Positions 25,278 to 33,738 of a DNA stretch of 64,000 nt are shown here, piece by piece. The position numbers and the translations under genes were made by a program. Source of the stretch: PFJX01 sp044227325 (GTDB taxonomy: Bacteria; Pseudomonadota; Gammaproteobacteria; Burkholderiales; Thiobacillaceae); assembly GCA_044227325.1 (NCBI GenBank), contig JBGAFI010000012.1, forward strand, positions 62,001 to 126,000. Direction: 5' to 3'. Each line of letters starts with the position of its first letter. The first letter of the stretch is position 1. The notes beneath the pieces were generated by a model. That model was not told where the DNA came from. It made no database searches and saw only the letters and a list, made by a program, of their open reading frames with translations.

Positions 25278-25814
25278 ATGTCATCGCTATTCGGCTTGTT
25301 CGCTCATCGCAACAAGAAGGAACAGATCGTCGATCTGTTCTCCAAGCACGTCTCTCCGGAATTACTGGAGGCCGCTGCCTCCCAGCCCGCCACGCTGAAC
25401 TGCCTGTCCGAAGGGCCAGTTGAGTTTGTCTTTGTTTTTGCGCAAGGAGCGTCGCCGAACGAAACTGCGGAGATTGTCGGTGCCGTGGTCACCCTCGCTC
25501 GCCGCAGCGGCTGGATGATTCAAGGTTTCCTGTGCAATCTTGTCGTCCTTGTGCACGGTACGCTTCCGATTCGAGAGCCCTTGTCTCTGGATCGGACTGC
25601 GCTTACCGATCAGCTCATTCAGGCCTCGGCGTCGAAAGTCAAAATCGTTCATGGTGCGGAGGTTGCATCCTTCGGAGAAATTGGTAGCTCGGCTCGTATG
25701 ACCTATGGTCTCTTGCTGCCGTCCTTCTCCGAAATCATGGCTGCGCTAATCTCCCTGCCGCTGGGGCAAGGTCAGGAATTCCGTCGTGGCTCTCAAGTCG
25801 ATCATCCTAAATGA
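25278..25814 (+). CDS. Cassette gene 5: cyclase-domain-like hypothetical protein
   Basis: This 178-residue protein loosely resembles a class III nucleotidyl cyclase fold: SKHVSPELLEAAA, then VEFVFVFAQGASPNETAEIV and late GEIGSSARMTYGLLLPSFSEI, which parallels the G-IGS--RM-YTVIG-VN-AARL motif. The metal-binding aspartates and the ATP-binding residues are not evident, so an active cyclase is unlikely. It starts a few bases after a degenerate attC. The family resemblance is tentative. Confidence 0.6.
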   Translation: MSSLFGLFAHRNKKEQIVDLFSKHVSPELLEAAASQPATLNCLSEGPVEFVFVFAQGASPNETAEIVGAVVTLARRSGWMIQGFLCNLVVLVHGTLPIREPLSLDRTALTDQLIQASASKVKIVHGAEVASFGEIGSSARMTYGLLLPSFSEIMAALISLPLGQGQEFRRGSQVDHPK

Positions 25815-25876
25815 TTGTTTATAAATGGGCTGTCCTGAGTGACTTTCGGGCGATTTTCGGCTTCAGCCCGATTACT

Positions 25877-25975
25877 CCGCTAACCCGCCACTCCGAGGGG
25901 CGCCCTGCCGACTACGCCGGCAGGTTCCCTCCGGGCTCCGTCCTCTGGTCGCCCCTGAGCTAGCACGTCGACGCT
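25877..25975 (+). repeat. attC site 6
   Basis: CCGCTAAC (25877-25884) and GTCGACGCT (25967-25975) are the outer boxes. GAGGGGCG pairs with CGCCCCTGAG (in part), and CTGCCG pairs with CGGCAG inside. The 16 bases around and after R' repeat those at attC 2. The boxes are degenerate, but the fold is right. The rest of 25815-26132 shows no gene. Confidence 0.5.
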
Positions 25976-26132
25976 GTAGAAAAACCACCCCGTTCGGACG
26001 CAAAACCAGCCCATTGCAAACATCACGCGATATACGATCCCGTATCTGCCCCGGCCTTGCATTCGATACAGCCATGCAGGGGGTGGCGGTTGTTTTTCCT
26101 TCCATCCGTCAAACTTACGTGGTGCGCGCGCC

Positions 26133-26504
26133 GTGAAAAGCTACGATCCCGATCACTCCCCCAATCCGGAACACTGGCTTGCGCTCGACGAATCGCAGCG
26201 CATTTCTCTTGTCGAGGAATACCACCACGCCACCGGGATCAGGCTGCCCAATCTCAAGTTCCATGCGATCTTTCATGCGATCGTCGAAAACCAGATCGCA
26301 GAAAACACCGATTCCGTGGTGCGGGCCATGGCACGGCTCGTCTCGGAAGGGCTGACCCGGCACGAAGTGGTGCACGCCATCGCCTCCGTGCTTGCGGAAC
26401 ATCTGCACGGCCTCTTCGACGACAAGGCGGAGCAGAAATTCTCCGCGGCCGCCTATGACGCGGCGGTCGCGCGCCTGACCGCCCGGAGTTGGCGCGGCGG
26501 CTGA
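26133..26504 (+). CDS. Conserved hypothetical protein
   Basis: This 123-residue protein (GTG start, MKSYDPDHSPNPEHWLALDE) has a helical layout with HAIFHAIVENQIAEN and RHEVVHAIASVLAEHLHGLF. The repeated His/Glu pattern could bind a metal. The sequence type is widespread as a single small gene in proteobacteria, but I know of no function. It is the first chromosomal-looking gene after the cassette array, with G+C back to the local norm. Confidence 0.7.
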   Translation: MKSYDPDHSPNPEHWLALDESQRISLVEEYHHATGIRLPNLKFHAIFHAIVENQIAENTDSVVRAMARLVSEGLTRHEVVHAIASVLAEHLHGLFDDKAEQKFSAAAYDAAVARLTARSWRGG

Positions 26505-26705
26505 ACATTCCGCGCGGCCCGCGCGCGGTCCGGAATGATTCGGCGCATCCGGGCAATCGCTGCGTGGGGCAGGCTCCGGGGATTCGGGGAACGAGGGGAG
26601 CCGGCGCGCAACTCGCCGATTCTTGACCTGGGACACTTCATATTCCTCCCGAACCGCCGATAGTGGCGTGCATTTCCATAAATCATCACCACTACGGAGC
26701 GAACC

Positions 26706-27437
26706 ATGTCATCCATCTCCCGATTGGTCCTGGCTGTGTCGGTTGCCGTGTCCCTCTTGCTGGTGGGAGGCACCTATTTCCTGCTCTCCGGCTTCGGGGA
26801 CAAGATGCTGCAACAGGCCACCGCCCAGCACATGCAATCCCTCGCCAAGGTGACCTTCACTTCCATGTACCAGGTCATGAACCAGGGCTGGAAGCGGGAG
26901 CAGGTCACCGCCTTCGCCGACAACGTGGCGCGTTCCGTGGTGGGCACGCCCCTGCGCATCGAGTTCCACCGCGCCGACGTGGTGAGCGCCCAGTTCGGCG
27001 CCATCCGCGAGGGCGGCGGCGACGAATTGGTGGCCATGGCCATGAAGACCGGGCGCGACAAGGAAACCACCGGCAGCGAAGGCATCCGCTTCCTGTATCC
27101 CATGTCCGCGAACCATGAGTGTCTGGCCTGCCACACCAACGCGAAGAAGGGCGACGTGCTGGGCGTCATCGACATCCGCGCCGGCTACGGCGAGCTGATG
27201 GGGAACACCAGCATGCACCTGATGCTGGTGCTGCTGCTGCTGGCGCCGCTGCCCGTGGTGGCCGGCTTCATCGTCTCGGTGCTGCTGGACAGCCGGGTCA
27301 ACAACTTCGTGCGCCAGATCGACAGCGCCATCGACCAGGCCCAGCCGGGCCAGACGCCGGACTTCAAGACGGTGCAGAGCCACTTCGCCGAATTCCGCGA
27401 ACTGCTGAGCCACTTCAAGCGGCTGGTCAAAGGCTGA
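26706..27437 (+). CDS. Membrane heme-c sensor protein (Tll0287/DUF3365-like) without output domain
   Basis: This 243-residue protein has membrane segments at about 9-29 and 170-193 flanking a periplasmic domain with one heme-c site C139-L-A-C142-H143, followed by GDVLGVIDIRAGYGELM. The fold type is found as a sensor module in histidine kinases and chemoreceptors. Here the cytoplasmic part is only about 50 residues, with no kinase, HAMP or signalling domain. It may pass signals to a partner or act in electron transfer. The chemoreceptor at 59582 carries a related module. A strong terminator follows. Confidence 0.75.
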   Translation: MSSISRLVLAVSVAVSLLLVGGTYFLLSGFGDKMLQQATAQHMQSLAKVTFTSMYQVMNQGWKREQVTAFADNVARSVVGTPLRIEFHRADVVSAQFGAIREGGGDELVAMAMKTGRDKETTGSEGIRFLYPMSANHECLACHTNAKKGDVLGVIDIRAGYGELMGNTSMHLMLVLLLLAPLPVVAGFIVSVLLDSRVNNFVRQIDSAIDQAQPGQTPDFKTVQSHFAEFRELLSHFKRLVKG

Positions 27438-27473
27438 TCCCAAGGGCTGACCCGCTCCCGGCGGCCCCACGAG

Positions 27474-27499
27474 GCGGCGCCGCAACGGCGCCGCTTTTT
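27474..27499 (+). terminator. Rho-independent terminator
   Basis: GCGGCGCC (27474-27481) and GGCGCCGC (27487-27494) form a perfect stem with a 5-nt loop, followed by TTTTTGTTTTT. Confidence 0.85.
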
Positions 27500-27589
27500 G
27501 TTTTTGGCTTAAGGCCGGTGAAACGGCAGCCACTAGAATGGCGGGCAATGGGTCGCCGTGTTGCGCGACCCTGTTTCCCGGAGTCCATC

Positions 27590-28066
27590 GTGAACCTCCA
27601 CCGACGCGCCCTTCTGAAAGGCGCGGTTTCCAGCCCCCTTCTCGCCGTCGCAGTCGCCGCCGGCCTGCTCAGCCCGCGCGGGGCGGCGGCCGGATCCGCG
27701 AGCTACCCGCAAAGCGGCACGCCCCTCACCGACGCCTTGTACGCGCTGCGCGCCAGCAATCCCCCGCTCAGCGACGCGATTCGCATCCGCGCCCCGGACA
27801 TCGCCGAGGACGGCGCCAACGTATTCGTGGATTTCGCCTGCCTGCTGCCCGGCGTGGACATGTTCGCGGTATTCGCCGATCGCAACCCGCAGCCGCTGGT
27901 GGCCGCGTTCCACCTGGCCCCGGAAGTCCTGCCCTATCTGCAGACCCGCATCAAGATCAACGAAACCTCCCACGTCTGGATCGTGGCCAGGAGCGACGGC
28001 CGGTTCTACAGGGCCGCCAAGCTGGTCAAGGTGACCCGGGGCGGCTGCGGGCTGGGCTTGAACTGA
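27590..28066 (+). CDS. SoxY-like sulfur-carrier protein, orphan
   Basis: This 158-residue protein has a GTG start, GGAG 8 nt upstream and a Tat-type signal (HRRALLKGAVSS then a hydrophobic core ending GAAAG). The mature domain has the SoxY immunoglobulin-like strand pattern (DALYALRASNPPLSDAIRIR, FHLAPEVLPYLQTRIKI) and ends VTRGGCGLGLN. In SoxY the final GGCGG cysteine carries the sulfur intermediate; here it is GGCGLGLN, with a 4-residue extension. SoxZ and other sox genes are absent from the window, so a sulfur-carrier role is an inference. Confidence 0.7.
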   Translation: MNLHRRALLKGAVSSPLLAVAVAAGLLSPRGAAAGSASYPQSGTPLTDALYALRASNPPLSDAIRIRAPDIAEDGANVFVDFACLLPGVDMFAVFADRNPQPLVAAFHLAPEVLPYLQTRIKINETSHVWIVARSDGRFYRAAKLVKVTRGGCGLGLN

Positions 28067-28075
28067 CACCCGAGC

Positions 28076-28101
28076 GGTGGGGGGCGCTTCCGCCCCCCAC
28101 C
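28076..28101. terminator. Hairpin between convergent genes
   Basis: GGTGGGGGGCG and CGCCCCCCACC form an 11-bp perfect stem with loop CTTC between the SoxY-like gene and the allophanate hydrolase gene. No T-run follows on either strand. Confidence 0.45.
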
Positions 28102-28117
28102 CTTCGTTGCGGCGGCA

Positions 28118-29914
28118 TCAGCTTCGGGTCGCCAAATACGCGCGCCAGCCGCCGAAGCCGGTGATGTCCTCCGCGCCCTCGGTGGCGGCGGCCTCGCACA
28201 CGAAGCCCTGCACCCAGCCGCCATCCGTGAGCTTCACCATGCCGATGCCCAGGGGCGCCGGGATGCCGGCGACGAAGGAACCGAATTCCCGGGCGGGCAG
28301 TTCCCAGATTTCCATGTCGATGGCGCCGCCGCCTTCCGTCACCCGCACCATGCCGGGCCGGTAGGGCGGGCCGCCGGGCAGGGCGTAGAACTTGTATTCC
28401 GGCGCCGATTGCACCGGGGCCACCAGGCGGCCGCCCCGGGAGGTGAGCTGAACGTTGAGAGGCAGGCCGGAGAGGTGGGCGCCGCACACCGCCACGCGCA
28501 CCTGGCCGTCGGGCAGGCGGGGCGCATCCCAGGGCGCGGGCACCGCCTGTTCCGTCGCGCCGGCGGTCGCCACCGCGCCGCGCTGCATGCGCGCCGCCAG
28601 CCGCAGCAAGGGGCCGTCCTGGTCGCGCTGGGCGAACAGGGTCACGCCGAAGGGTAGGCCGTCATTCTGGAAGCCCGCCGGCACCGCCGTCGCGGCATAG
28701 TCCAGCAGGTTCATGAAGTTGGTGTACCAGCCCAGGTTCGCGTTGAGCCGGATCGGGTCCGCCTCCAGTTCGGCGATGGTGTAGACGGTGCCGGCGGTGG
28801 GCAGGAGCACGCAGTCCACCGCCGCCAGCAGGGCGTCGCACTGGCGCTTATAGGTCTTGAGGCGGTAGCCCTGGGCGTAGGCGTCCGCCGCCGACCAGCG
28901 CCTGGAGCCGCCGACGATCTCGCGGATCACCGGCAACGGGGCCTCCGGGTTGGCGTCGAAGAAATCCCGGATCGCGGCGTAGCGCTCCGCCACCCAGGGG
29001 CCTTCGTAGAGCAGCTTCGCCGTGTCCAGGAAGGGTTGCAGATCGAATTCCACGCACTCGCCGCCCAGGGAGCGGATGCGGGCCACGGCCTCGCCGAACA
29101 GACGCTCCGCCTCGGCGTTGCCAAAAAAGTTGAGCTGGGCCTGCCTGGGAATGCCCACGCGGAAGGTCGCCGCTGAACCGAAGTCGAAGCCGTGGCCCTG
29201 GACGGGGCGGGAAAAGGCGTCGGCGGCATCGAATCCGGCGGCGGCGTTCATCACCGCTTCCGCATCCTCGGCGCTCAGGGCGAACACGGAAATCGTGTCC
29301 AGGGAGCGGCAGGCGGGCACCAGGCCGGTGGACGACAGCCAGCCCAGGCTGGGCTTGTGGCCGACCAGGTTGTTGAAGGCGGCCGGCACCCGGCCGGAGC
29401 CGGCGGTGTCGGTGCCGAGGGAAAAGCTGCAATAGCCCAGGGCCACGGCGACGGCCGAACCGGAACTGGAGCCGCCTGAGATATAGTCGGGATTGAAGGC
29501 GTTGCGGCAGGCGCCCCAGGGTGAGCGGGTGCCGTTGAGGCCGGTGGCGAACTGGTCCAGGTTGGTCTTGCCGATGGGGATGGCGCCGGCGTCGATGAGG
29601 CGTTGCACCACGCCGGCATGCTTCGCCGGCGTGTAGGCGTATTCCCGGCAGCCGGCGGTGGTGGGCACGCCGGCCAGGTCGATGTTGTCCTTGATGGCGA
29701 AGGGAATGCCGTACAGGGGCAGGCTGGCCGGGTCTCTGCCTTCCAGCGCCAGGGCGAAGGACCGGATGGCCGCGTCGGAAAGACGCTGGATCCACACCCG
29801 GTTGGGATCCAGCGCGGTGCGGCGCAGGATGTCCTCCGCCAAAGCCGTTGGCGTCAGGGTGCCGGCGGCGTAGGCGGCCTTGAGGCCGCCGATGTCCAGG
29901 TTCGGGCTGTTCAT
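28118..29914 (-). CDS. atzF: Allophanate hydrolase
   Basis: This 598-residue enzyme has an amidase-signature domain with catalytic K75 (FAIKDN), the cis-serine in SGGSSSGS (about 149-151) and the nucleophilic serine in TDTAGSGR (about 173). The C-terminal domain of about 130 residues (VAVCGAHLSGLPLN...GFGGWRAYL) is typical of AtzF-type allophanate hydrolases. It converts allophanate to two ammonia and two CO2, the final step after urea or carboxyguanidine processing. Its start overlaps the carboxylase stop (ATGA), so it is the last gene of the operon. Confidence 0.92.
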   Translation of the reverse strand: MNSPNLDIGGLKAAYAAGTLTPTALAEDILRRTALDPNRVWIQRLSDAAIRSFALALEGRDPASLPLYGIPFAIKDNIDLAGVPTTAGCREYAYTPAKHAGVVQRLIDAGAIPIGKTNLDQFATGLNGTRSPWGACRNAFNPDYISGGSSSGSAVAVALGYCSFSLGTDTAGSGRVPAAFNNLVGHKPSLGWLSSTGLVPACRSLDTISVFALSAEDAEAVMNAAAGFDAADAFSRPVQGHGFDFGSAATFRVGIPRQAQLNFFGNAEAERLFGEAVARIRSLGGECVEFDLQPFLDTAKLLYEGPWVAERYAAIRDFFDANPEAPLPVIREIVGGSRRWSAADAYAQGYRLKTYKRQCDALLAAVDCVLLPTAGTVYTIAELEADPIRLNANLGWYTNFMNLLDYAATAVPAGFQNDGLPFGVTLFAQRDQDGPLLRLAARMQRGAVATAGATEQAVPAPWDAPRLPDGQVRVAVCGAHLSGLPLNVQLTSRGGRLVAPVQSAPEYKFYALPGGPPYRPGMVRVTEGGGAIDMEIWELPAREFGSFVAGIPAPLGIGMVKLTDGGWVQGFVCEAAATEGAEDITGFGGWRAYLATRS

Positions 29915-32900
29915 TGGTCGGCTTCCTCCTCGATCACCAGCAAATCCTGGCCGGCGGCCACGGCGCCGCCCTCCTTGCAGAACAGGTGGGTCAGCCTGCC
30001 GTCGCAGGGGGCCGCCAGGGCGAATTCCATCTTCATGGACTCCACGATCACCAGGGTCTGGCCCGCCTGCACCACGTCCCCCACGTTCGCCTCGATCTTC
30101 CACACGCTGCCGGCCACGTGGCTGGCCACCGGCCGGGCGTTGTCCGGCAGGTCCAGTTCGCTGTCGGTGCCCGCCTCGGCCACCATCTCGTCGCTGGCCA
30201 CCACGTCCTGGCCGGCCGCTTTCCAGCGCTCCCGCTCCGCTTCGAAGGCGGCCTGCTGGCCGGCCTTGAAGGCGTTGATGGAATTCGCGTGGGTGATCAG
30301 GAATTCCACGTAGTCGCGCAGGCGGAAGCGGGTGGGCTCGATCCGCAGCTGGAACTTGCCGTGCACGAAGTCCTCGCGCAACTTGAGCAGTTCCTCCTGG
30401 CCCACCGGGTAGAAGCGGATCTGGTCGAAGAAGCGCAGCAGCCAGGGTTTCGTGAAATCCGCGGTGACCCGGTGCCGGTTCCACATCTGCACGGTGCGGC
30501 CCACGAACTGGTAGCCGCCCGGGCCTTCCATGCCGTACACGCACAGGTAGGCGCCGCCGATGCCCACCGCGTTCTCCGGGGTCCAGGTGCGGGCCGGGTT
30601 GTACTTGGTGGTGACCAGGCGATGGCGCGGGTCCAGGGGCGTGGCCACCGGCGCGCCCAGGTAGACGTCGCCCAGGCCCATGACCAGATAGCTGGCTTCG
30701 AACACCACCTTGTACACGTCCTCGATGGACGCCAGGCCGTTGATGCGGCGGATGAACTCGATGTTGCTGGGGCACCAGGGCGCGTCCGGGCGCACCGACT
30801 GCATGTACTTCTCGATGGCCAGCCGGGTGGCGGGGTCGTCCCAGGACAGGGGCAGGTGGACGATGCGGGATTCCACTTCCATGTCGTCCAGAGACGGCAG
30901 ATTCTCTTCCAGGGCCACCACGGCCTGGACCAGGGTGTCCTGGTCCACCTTGCGGGGGTCGAAATGTACCTGCAAGGAACGGATGCCCGGCGTCAGGTCC
31001 TCGATGCCCGTGATGCGCCCCGCAGCCAGTTCGGCTTTCACCGCTTCCATCAGGGCCTGGATGCGGAAGCGCAGTTCCAGATCCAGCACCAGGGGGCCCA
31101 GCTCGAACAGCAGGCTGGCGTCACCGGACTGGCGCACCACCAGGTCGGGTTTCTCTCCTTCCGGCACGAGATGGCGCAGCACCGGCGTGCCCAGGGGCGC
31201 GTGTTCGGCGGGCAGGGTCGCGAAGGCTGGCCGGTCGAGATTGGCGATGGCCGCGTCCTGTTCCCGCTGCATGGCGTTGGCCTGTTCCCGGGTCAGGCGC
31301 CGGAAGCGCACCGTGTCGCCCGGCTTCAACTGGCCCAGCTTCCAAAGCTCGGCCTGGACGATGCTGGCCGGGCACACGAAGCCGCCCAGGGAGGGACCGT
31401 CCGGCCCCAGGATCACTGGCATGTCGCCGGTGAAATCCACCGCGCCGATGGCGTAGGCGTTGTCGTGGATGTTGGACGGATGCAGCCCCGCCTCGCCGCC
31501 GTCCCGGCGCGCCCACTGGGGCTTGGGACCGATCAGGCGGACGCCGGTGCGGGACGAGTTGTAGTGCACCTCCCAGGCGGTGGCGAAGAAGGTGTCGATA
31601 TCCGCGTCGGTGAAGAAGTCCGGCGCGCCGTGGGGGCCGTAGAGGACGCCGATCTCCCAGGCGTGGGCGAGGGGGGGCGATTGCTCGGCGCGCAAGGCGA
31701 CAAACTCCCTCTCCCGCGCTGCCGCGCCCCCCTCCCCCCGGGGGGGAGGGGCTGGGGGAGAGGGTAAGTGCAGGACATCCCCCACCCGCAAGGTCCGCCC
31801 GCCGTGGCCGCCGAACTGTCCCAGGGTGAAGGTGGACTTGGACCCCAGGTAGTCCGGCACCTGGAACCCGCCGGCGACGGCGAGGTAGCAGCGCAGGCCG
31901 GCGCCTTCCGCGCGGCCCAACCGCAGGATGCTGCCGGCCCGCACCGGATGGGCGCGCCAGTTGTCGATGGCCTCGCCGTCCAGTTGCGCGGCCATGGCCG
32001 CGCCGCCCAGAGCGATGACCGTGTCGCAATTGAATTTCAGGGTGGGGCCGGCGGCGGTGAGCTCCAAGGCCGCGGCCCCCTCCGGATTGCCCACCAGCCG
32101 GTTGGCCAGGCGCATGGACAGGGGGTCCATGGGACCGGAAGGCGGCACGCCCACGTCCCAGTAGCCGGTGCGGCCCGGCCAGTCCTGGAGACTGGACTGC
32201 ACGCCCGGCTCCAGCACGTCCACCGTCGCCGGCCGGTAGTGGAAGCCTTCCAGCATGCGGGTGATCTGGCGGCCTTCGACGAAATCCGGATAGGCCAGCA
32301 CCTGGGCCAGATAGGCCCGGTTGGTCTCGATGCCGGCCACCTCGCTCGCCTCCAGGGCGGCGATGAGCTTCTTGCGCGCCGTCTCCCGGTCCTCGCCGTA
32401 GGCGATGAGCTTGGCCAGCATGGGATCGTAGTTGGGCGGCACCACCGTGCCGTCCTGGACCCAGGCATCCACCCGGATGTCCCCGGGAAAGCGGGCGGCG
32501 GTAAGCAGGCCGGCGCTGGGCTGGAAGTTCTTGTTGGGATCCTCGGCGTACAGGCGCACCTGGATGGCCGCGCCGCCGGGCCGGATGTGCACGCCGTGCA
32601 GGCTGGGCAGATCGCCGGCGGCCTGGCGCAGCATCCATTCCACCAGATCGACGCCGGTGACCTCCTCGGTGACGCCGTGTTCCACCTGCAGGCGGGTGTT
32701 CACCTCCAGGAAGTAGAACGCGCCGGTGGCGGCGTCGTAGACGAATTCCACCGTGCCGGCGGAGCGGTAGTTCACCGCCTGGCCCAGGCGCACGGCGGTA
32801 TCCAGCAACTGTTTGCGCTGTTCGTCGGAGAGGCCGGGAGCGGGGGTTTCCTCCACCACCTTCTGGTTGCGCCGCTGCACCGAGCAGTCCCGCTCGCCCA

Positions 32901-33567
32901 GGGCCGCCACCGCGCCCCGGCCGTCGCCGAAGATCTGCACCTCGATGTGGCGCGCCTTTTCGACGTACTTCTCCAGGTAGATGCCGGCTTCCTTGAAGTT
33001 GGCCCGGGCCAGGCGGTCCACGGAGGCATAGGCCTCGGCGAGCTGGTCCTCGCTCCAGATCAGGCGCATGCCGATGCCGCCGCCGCCCGCCGTGCTCTTC
33101 AGCATGACGGGATAGCCGATGCGCTTGGCCTCGGCGCTGGCGTGGCCCGCGTCGCTCAACAAGCCGGAACCGGGCAGCAGGGGCACGCCGTTCTTTTCCG
33201 CCAGTTCCCGCGCCGTGTGCTTGAGGCCGAAGGCGCGCATCTGCTCGCCGGTGGGTCCGACGAAGGCGATGCCGGCGGCTTCGCAGGCGTCGGCGAACTC
33301 CGGGTTCTCGGAGAGGAAGCCGTAGCCCGGGTGGATGGCTTCGGCGCCGCACTGTTTGGCGATCGCCAGGATCCGGTCGGCGCGCAGGTAGCTCTCGGCG
33401 GCGGGGGCCGGGCCCAGCAGGTGGGCCTCGTCGGCGTCCAGCACGTGGCGGGCGGCGGCATCCGCTTCCGAATACACGGCCACCGAGGCCACCCCCAGCT
33501 TCTTCAGGGTGCGCTGGATGCGGCAGGCGATGGCGCCGCGATTGGCGATGAGGACCTTTTTAAACAT
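29911..33567 (-). CDS. Biotin-dependent urea/guanidine carboxylase
   Basis: This 1218-residue single-chain carboxylase has a biotin carboxylase domain (1-450; KVLIANRGAIACRIQRTL, GGGGIGMR, FLEVNTRLQVEHGVTE), KipA-like (about 460-770) and KipI-like (about 790-1010) carboxyltransferase parts, and a C-terminal biotinyl domain with ESMKMEF (Lys about 1179). It is usually named urea carboxylase. When paired with two DUF1989 proteins, as here, homologues act on guanidine. Residues about 601-620 (LHLPSPPAPPPRGEGG) are encoded by an inserted palindromic repeat that keeps the frame. The substrate cannot be decided from sequence alone. Confidence 0.9.
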   Translation of the reverse strand: MFKKVLIANRGAIACRIQRTLKKLGVASVAVYSEADAAARHVLDADEAHLLGPAPAAESYLRADRILAIAKQCGAEAIHPGYGFLSENPEFADACEAAGIAFVGPTGEQMRAFGLKHTARELAEKNGVPLLPGSGLLSDAGHASAEAKRIGYPVMLKSTAGGGGIGMRLIWSEDQLAEAYASVDRLARANFKEAGIYLEKYVEKARHIEVQIFGDGRGAVAALGERDCSVQRRNQKVVEETPAPGLSDEQRKQLLDTAVRLGQAVNYRSAGTVEFVYDAATGAFYFLEVNTRLQVEHGVTEEVTGVDLVEWMLRQAAGDLPSLHGVHIRPGGAAIQVRLYAEDPNKNFQPSAGLLTAARFPGDIRVDAWVQDGTVVPPNYDPMLAKLIAYGEDRETARKKLIAALEASEVAGIETNRAYLAQVLAYPDFVEGRQITRMLEGFHYRPATVDVLEPGVQSSLQDWPGRTGYWDVGVPPSGPMDPLSMRLANRLVGNPEGAAALELTAAGPTLKFNCDTVIALGGAAMAAQLDGEAIDNWRAHPVRAGSILRLGRAEGAGLRCYLAVAGGFQVPDYLGSKSTFTLGQFGGHGGRTLRVGDVLHLPSPPAPPPRGEGGAAAREREFVALRAEQSPPLAHAWEIGVLYGPHGAPDFFTDADIDTFFATAWEVHYNSSRTGVRLIGPKPQWARRDGGEAGLHPSNIHDNAYAIGAVDFTGDMPVILGPDGPSLGGFVCPASIVQAELWKLGQLKPGDTVRFRRLTREQANAMQREQDAAIANLDRPAFATLPAEHAPLGTPVLRHLVPEGEKPDLVVRQSGDASLLFELGPLVLDLELRFRIQALMEAVKAELAAGRITGIEDLTPGIRSLQVHFDPRKVDQDTLVQAVVALEENLPSLDDMEVESRIVHLPLSWDDPATRLAIEKYMQSVRPDAPWCPSNIEFIRRINGLASIEDVYKVVFEASYLVMGLGDVYLGAPVATPLDPRHRLVTTKYNPARTWTPENAVGIGGAYLCVYGMEGPGGYQFVGRTVQMWNRHRVTADFTKPWLLRFFDQIRFYPVGQEELLKLREDFVHGKFQLRIEPTRFRLRDYVEFLITHANSINAFKAGQQAAFEAERERWKAAGQDVVASDEMVAEAGTDSELDLPDNARPVASHVAGSVWKIEANVGDVVQAGQTLVIVESMKMEFALAAPCDGRLTHLFCKEGGAVAAGQDLLVIEEEADQ
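31707..31764. repeat. Palindromic repeat inserted in frame in the carboxylase gene
   Basis: CCCCTCCCCCC/GGGGGGGAGGGG is followed by CTGGGGGAGAGGG, the same tail as the intergenic copy at 33632-33669. It encodes a Pro/Arg/Gly-rich insert in the KipA-like domain. Confidence 0.8.
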
Positions 33568-33631
33568 CTCGCTCCTGGGGCGGGTCGTCCCGCTTGTTAG
33601 TTACCGCCACGGGACGTCCCGCAGGGGGGGC

Positions 33632-33733
33632 TCCCCTCCCCCGCCGGGGGAGGGGCTGGGGGAGAGGGAAGCACGCCAGCCATGACTGAAACGGAGCTCC
33701 CTCACCCCAACCCTCTCCCGGAGGGAGAGGGAG
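33632..33733. repeat. Pair of inverted palindromic repeats
   Basis: Copy one (33632-33669) is CCCCTCCCCC..GGGGGAGGGG plus CTGGGGGAGAGGG. Copy two (33702-33733) is the inverse form, CTCACCCCAACCCTCTCCC plus GGAGGGAGAGGGA. The pair fills the gap between the carboxylase and the DUF1989 gene. Confidence 0.75.
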
Positions 33734-33738
33734 CAAGG

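Larger units (their letters stand above)
22652..25975 (+). mobile_element. Integron-type gene-cassette array lacking an integrase
   Basis: Six attC-like sites of about 80-100 bp separate five units of small genes, all in the + orientation, with start codons close behind each attC and almost no ribosome-binding sites. The DNA is visibly AT-richer than the surroundings. No IntI-type integrase is in the window; the recombinase at 20402 is of another class. This fits a CALIN (cluster of attC sites lacking integrase) or the tail of a larger chromosomal integron. Confidence 0.75.
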
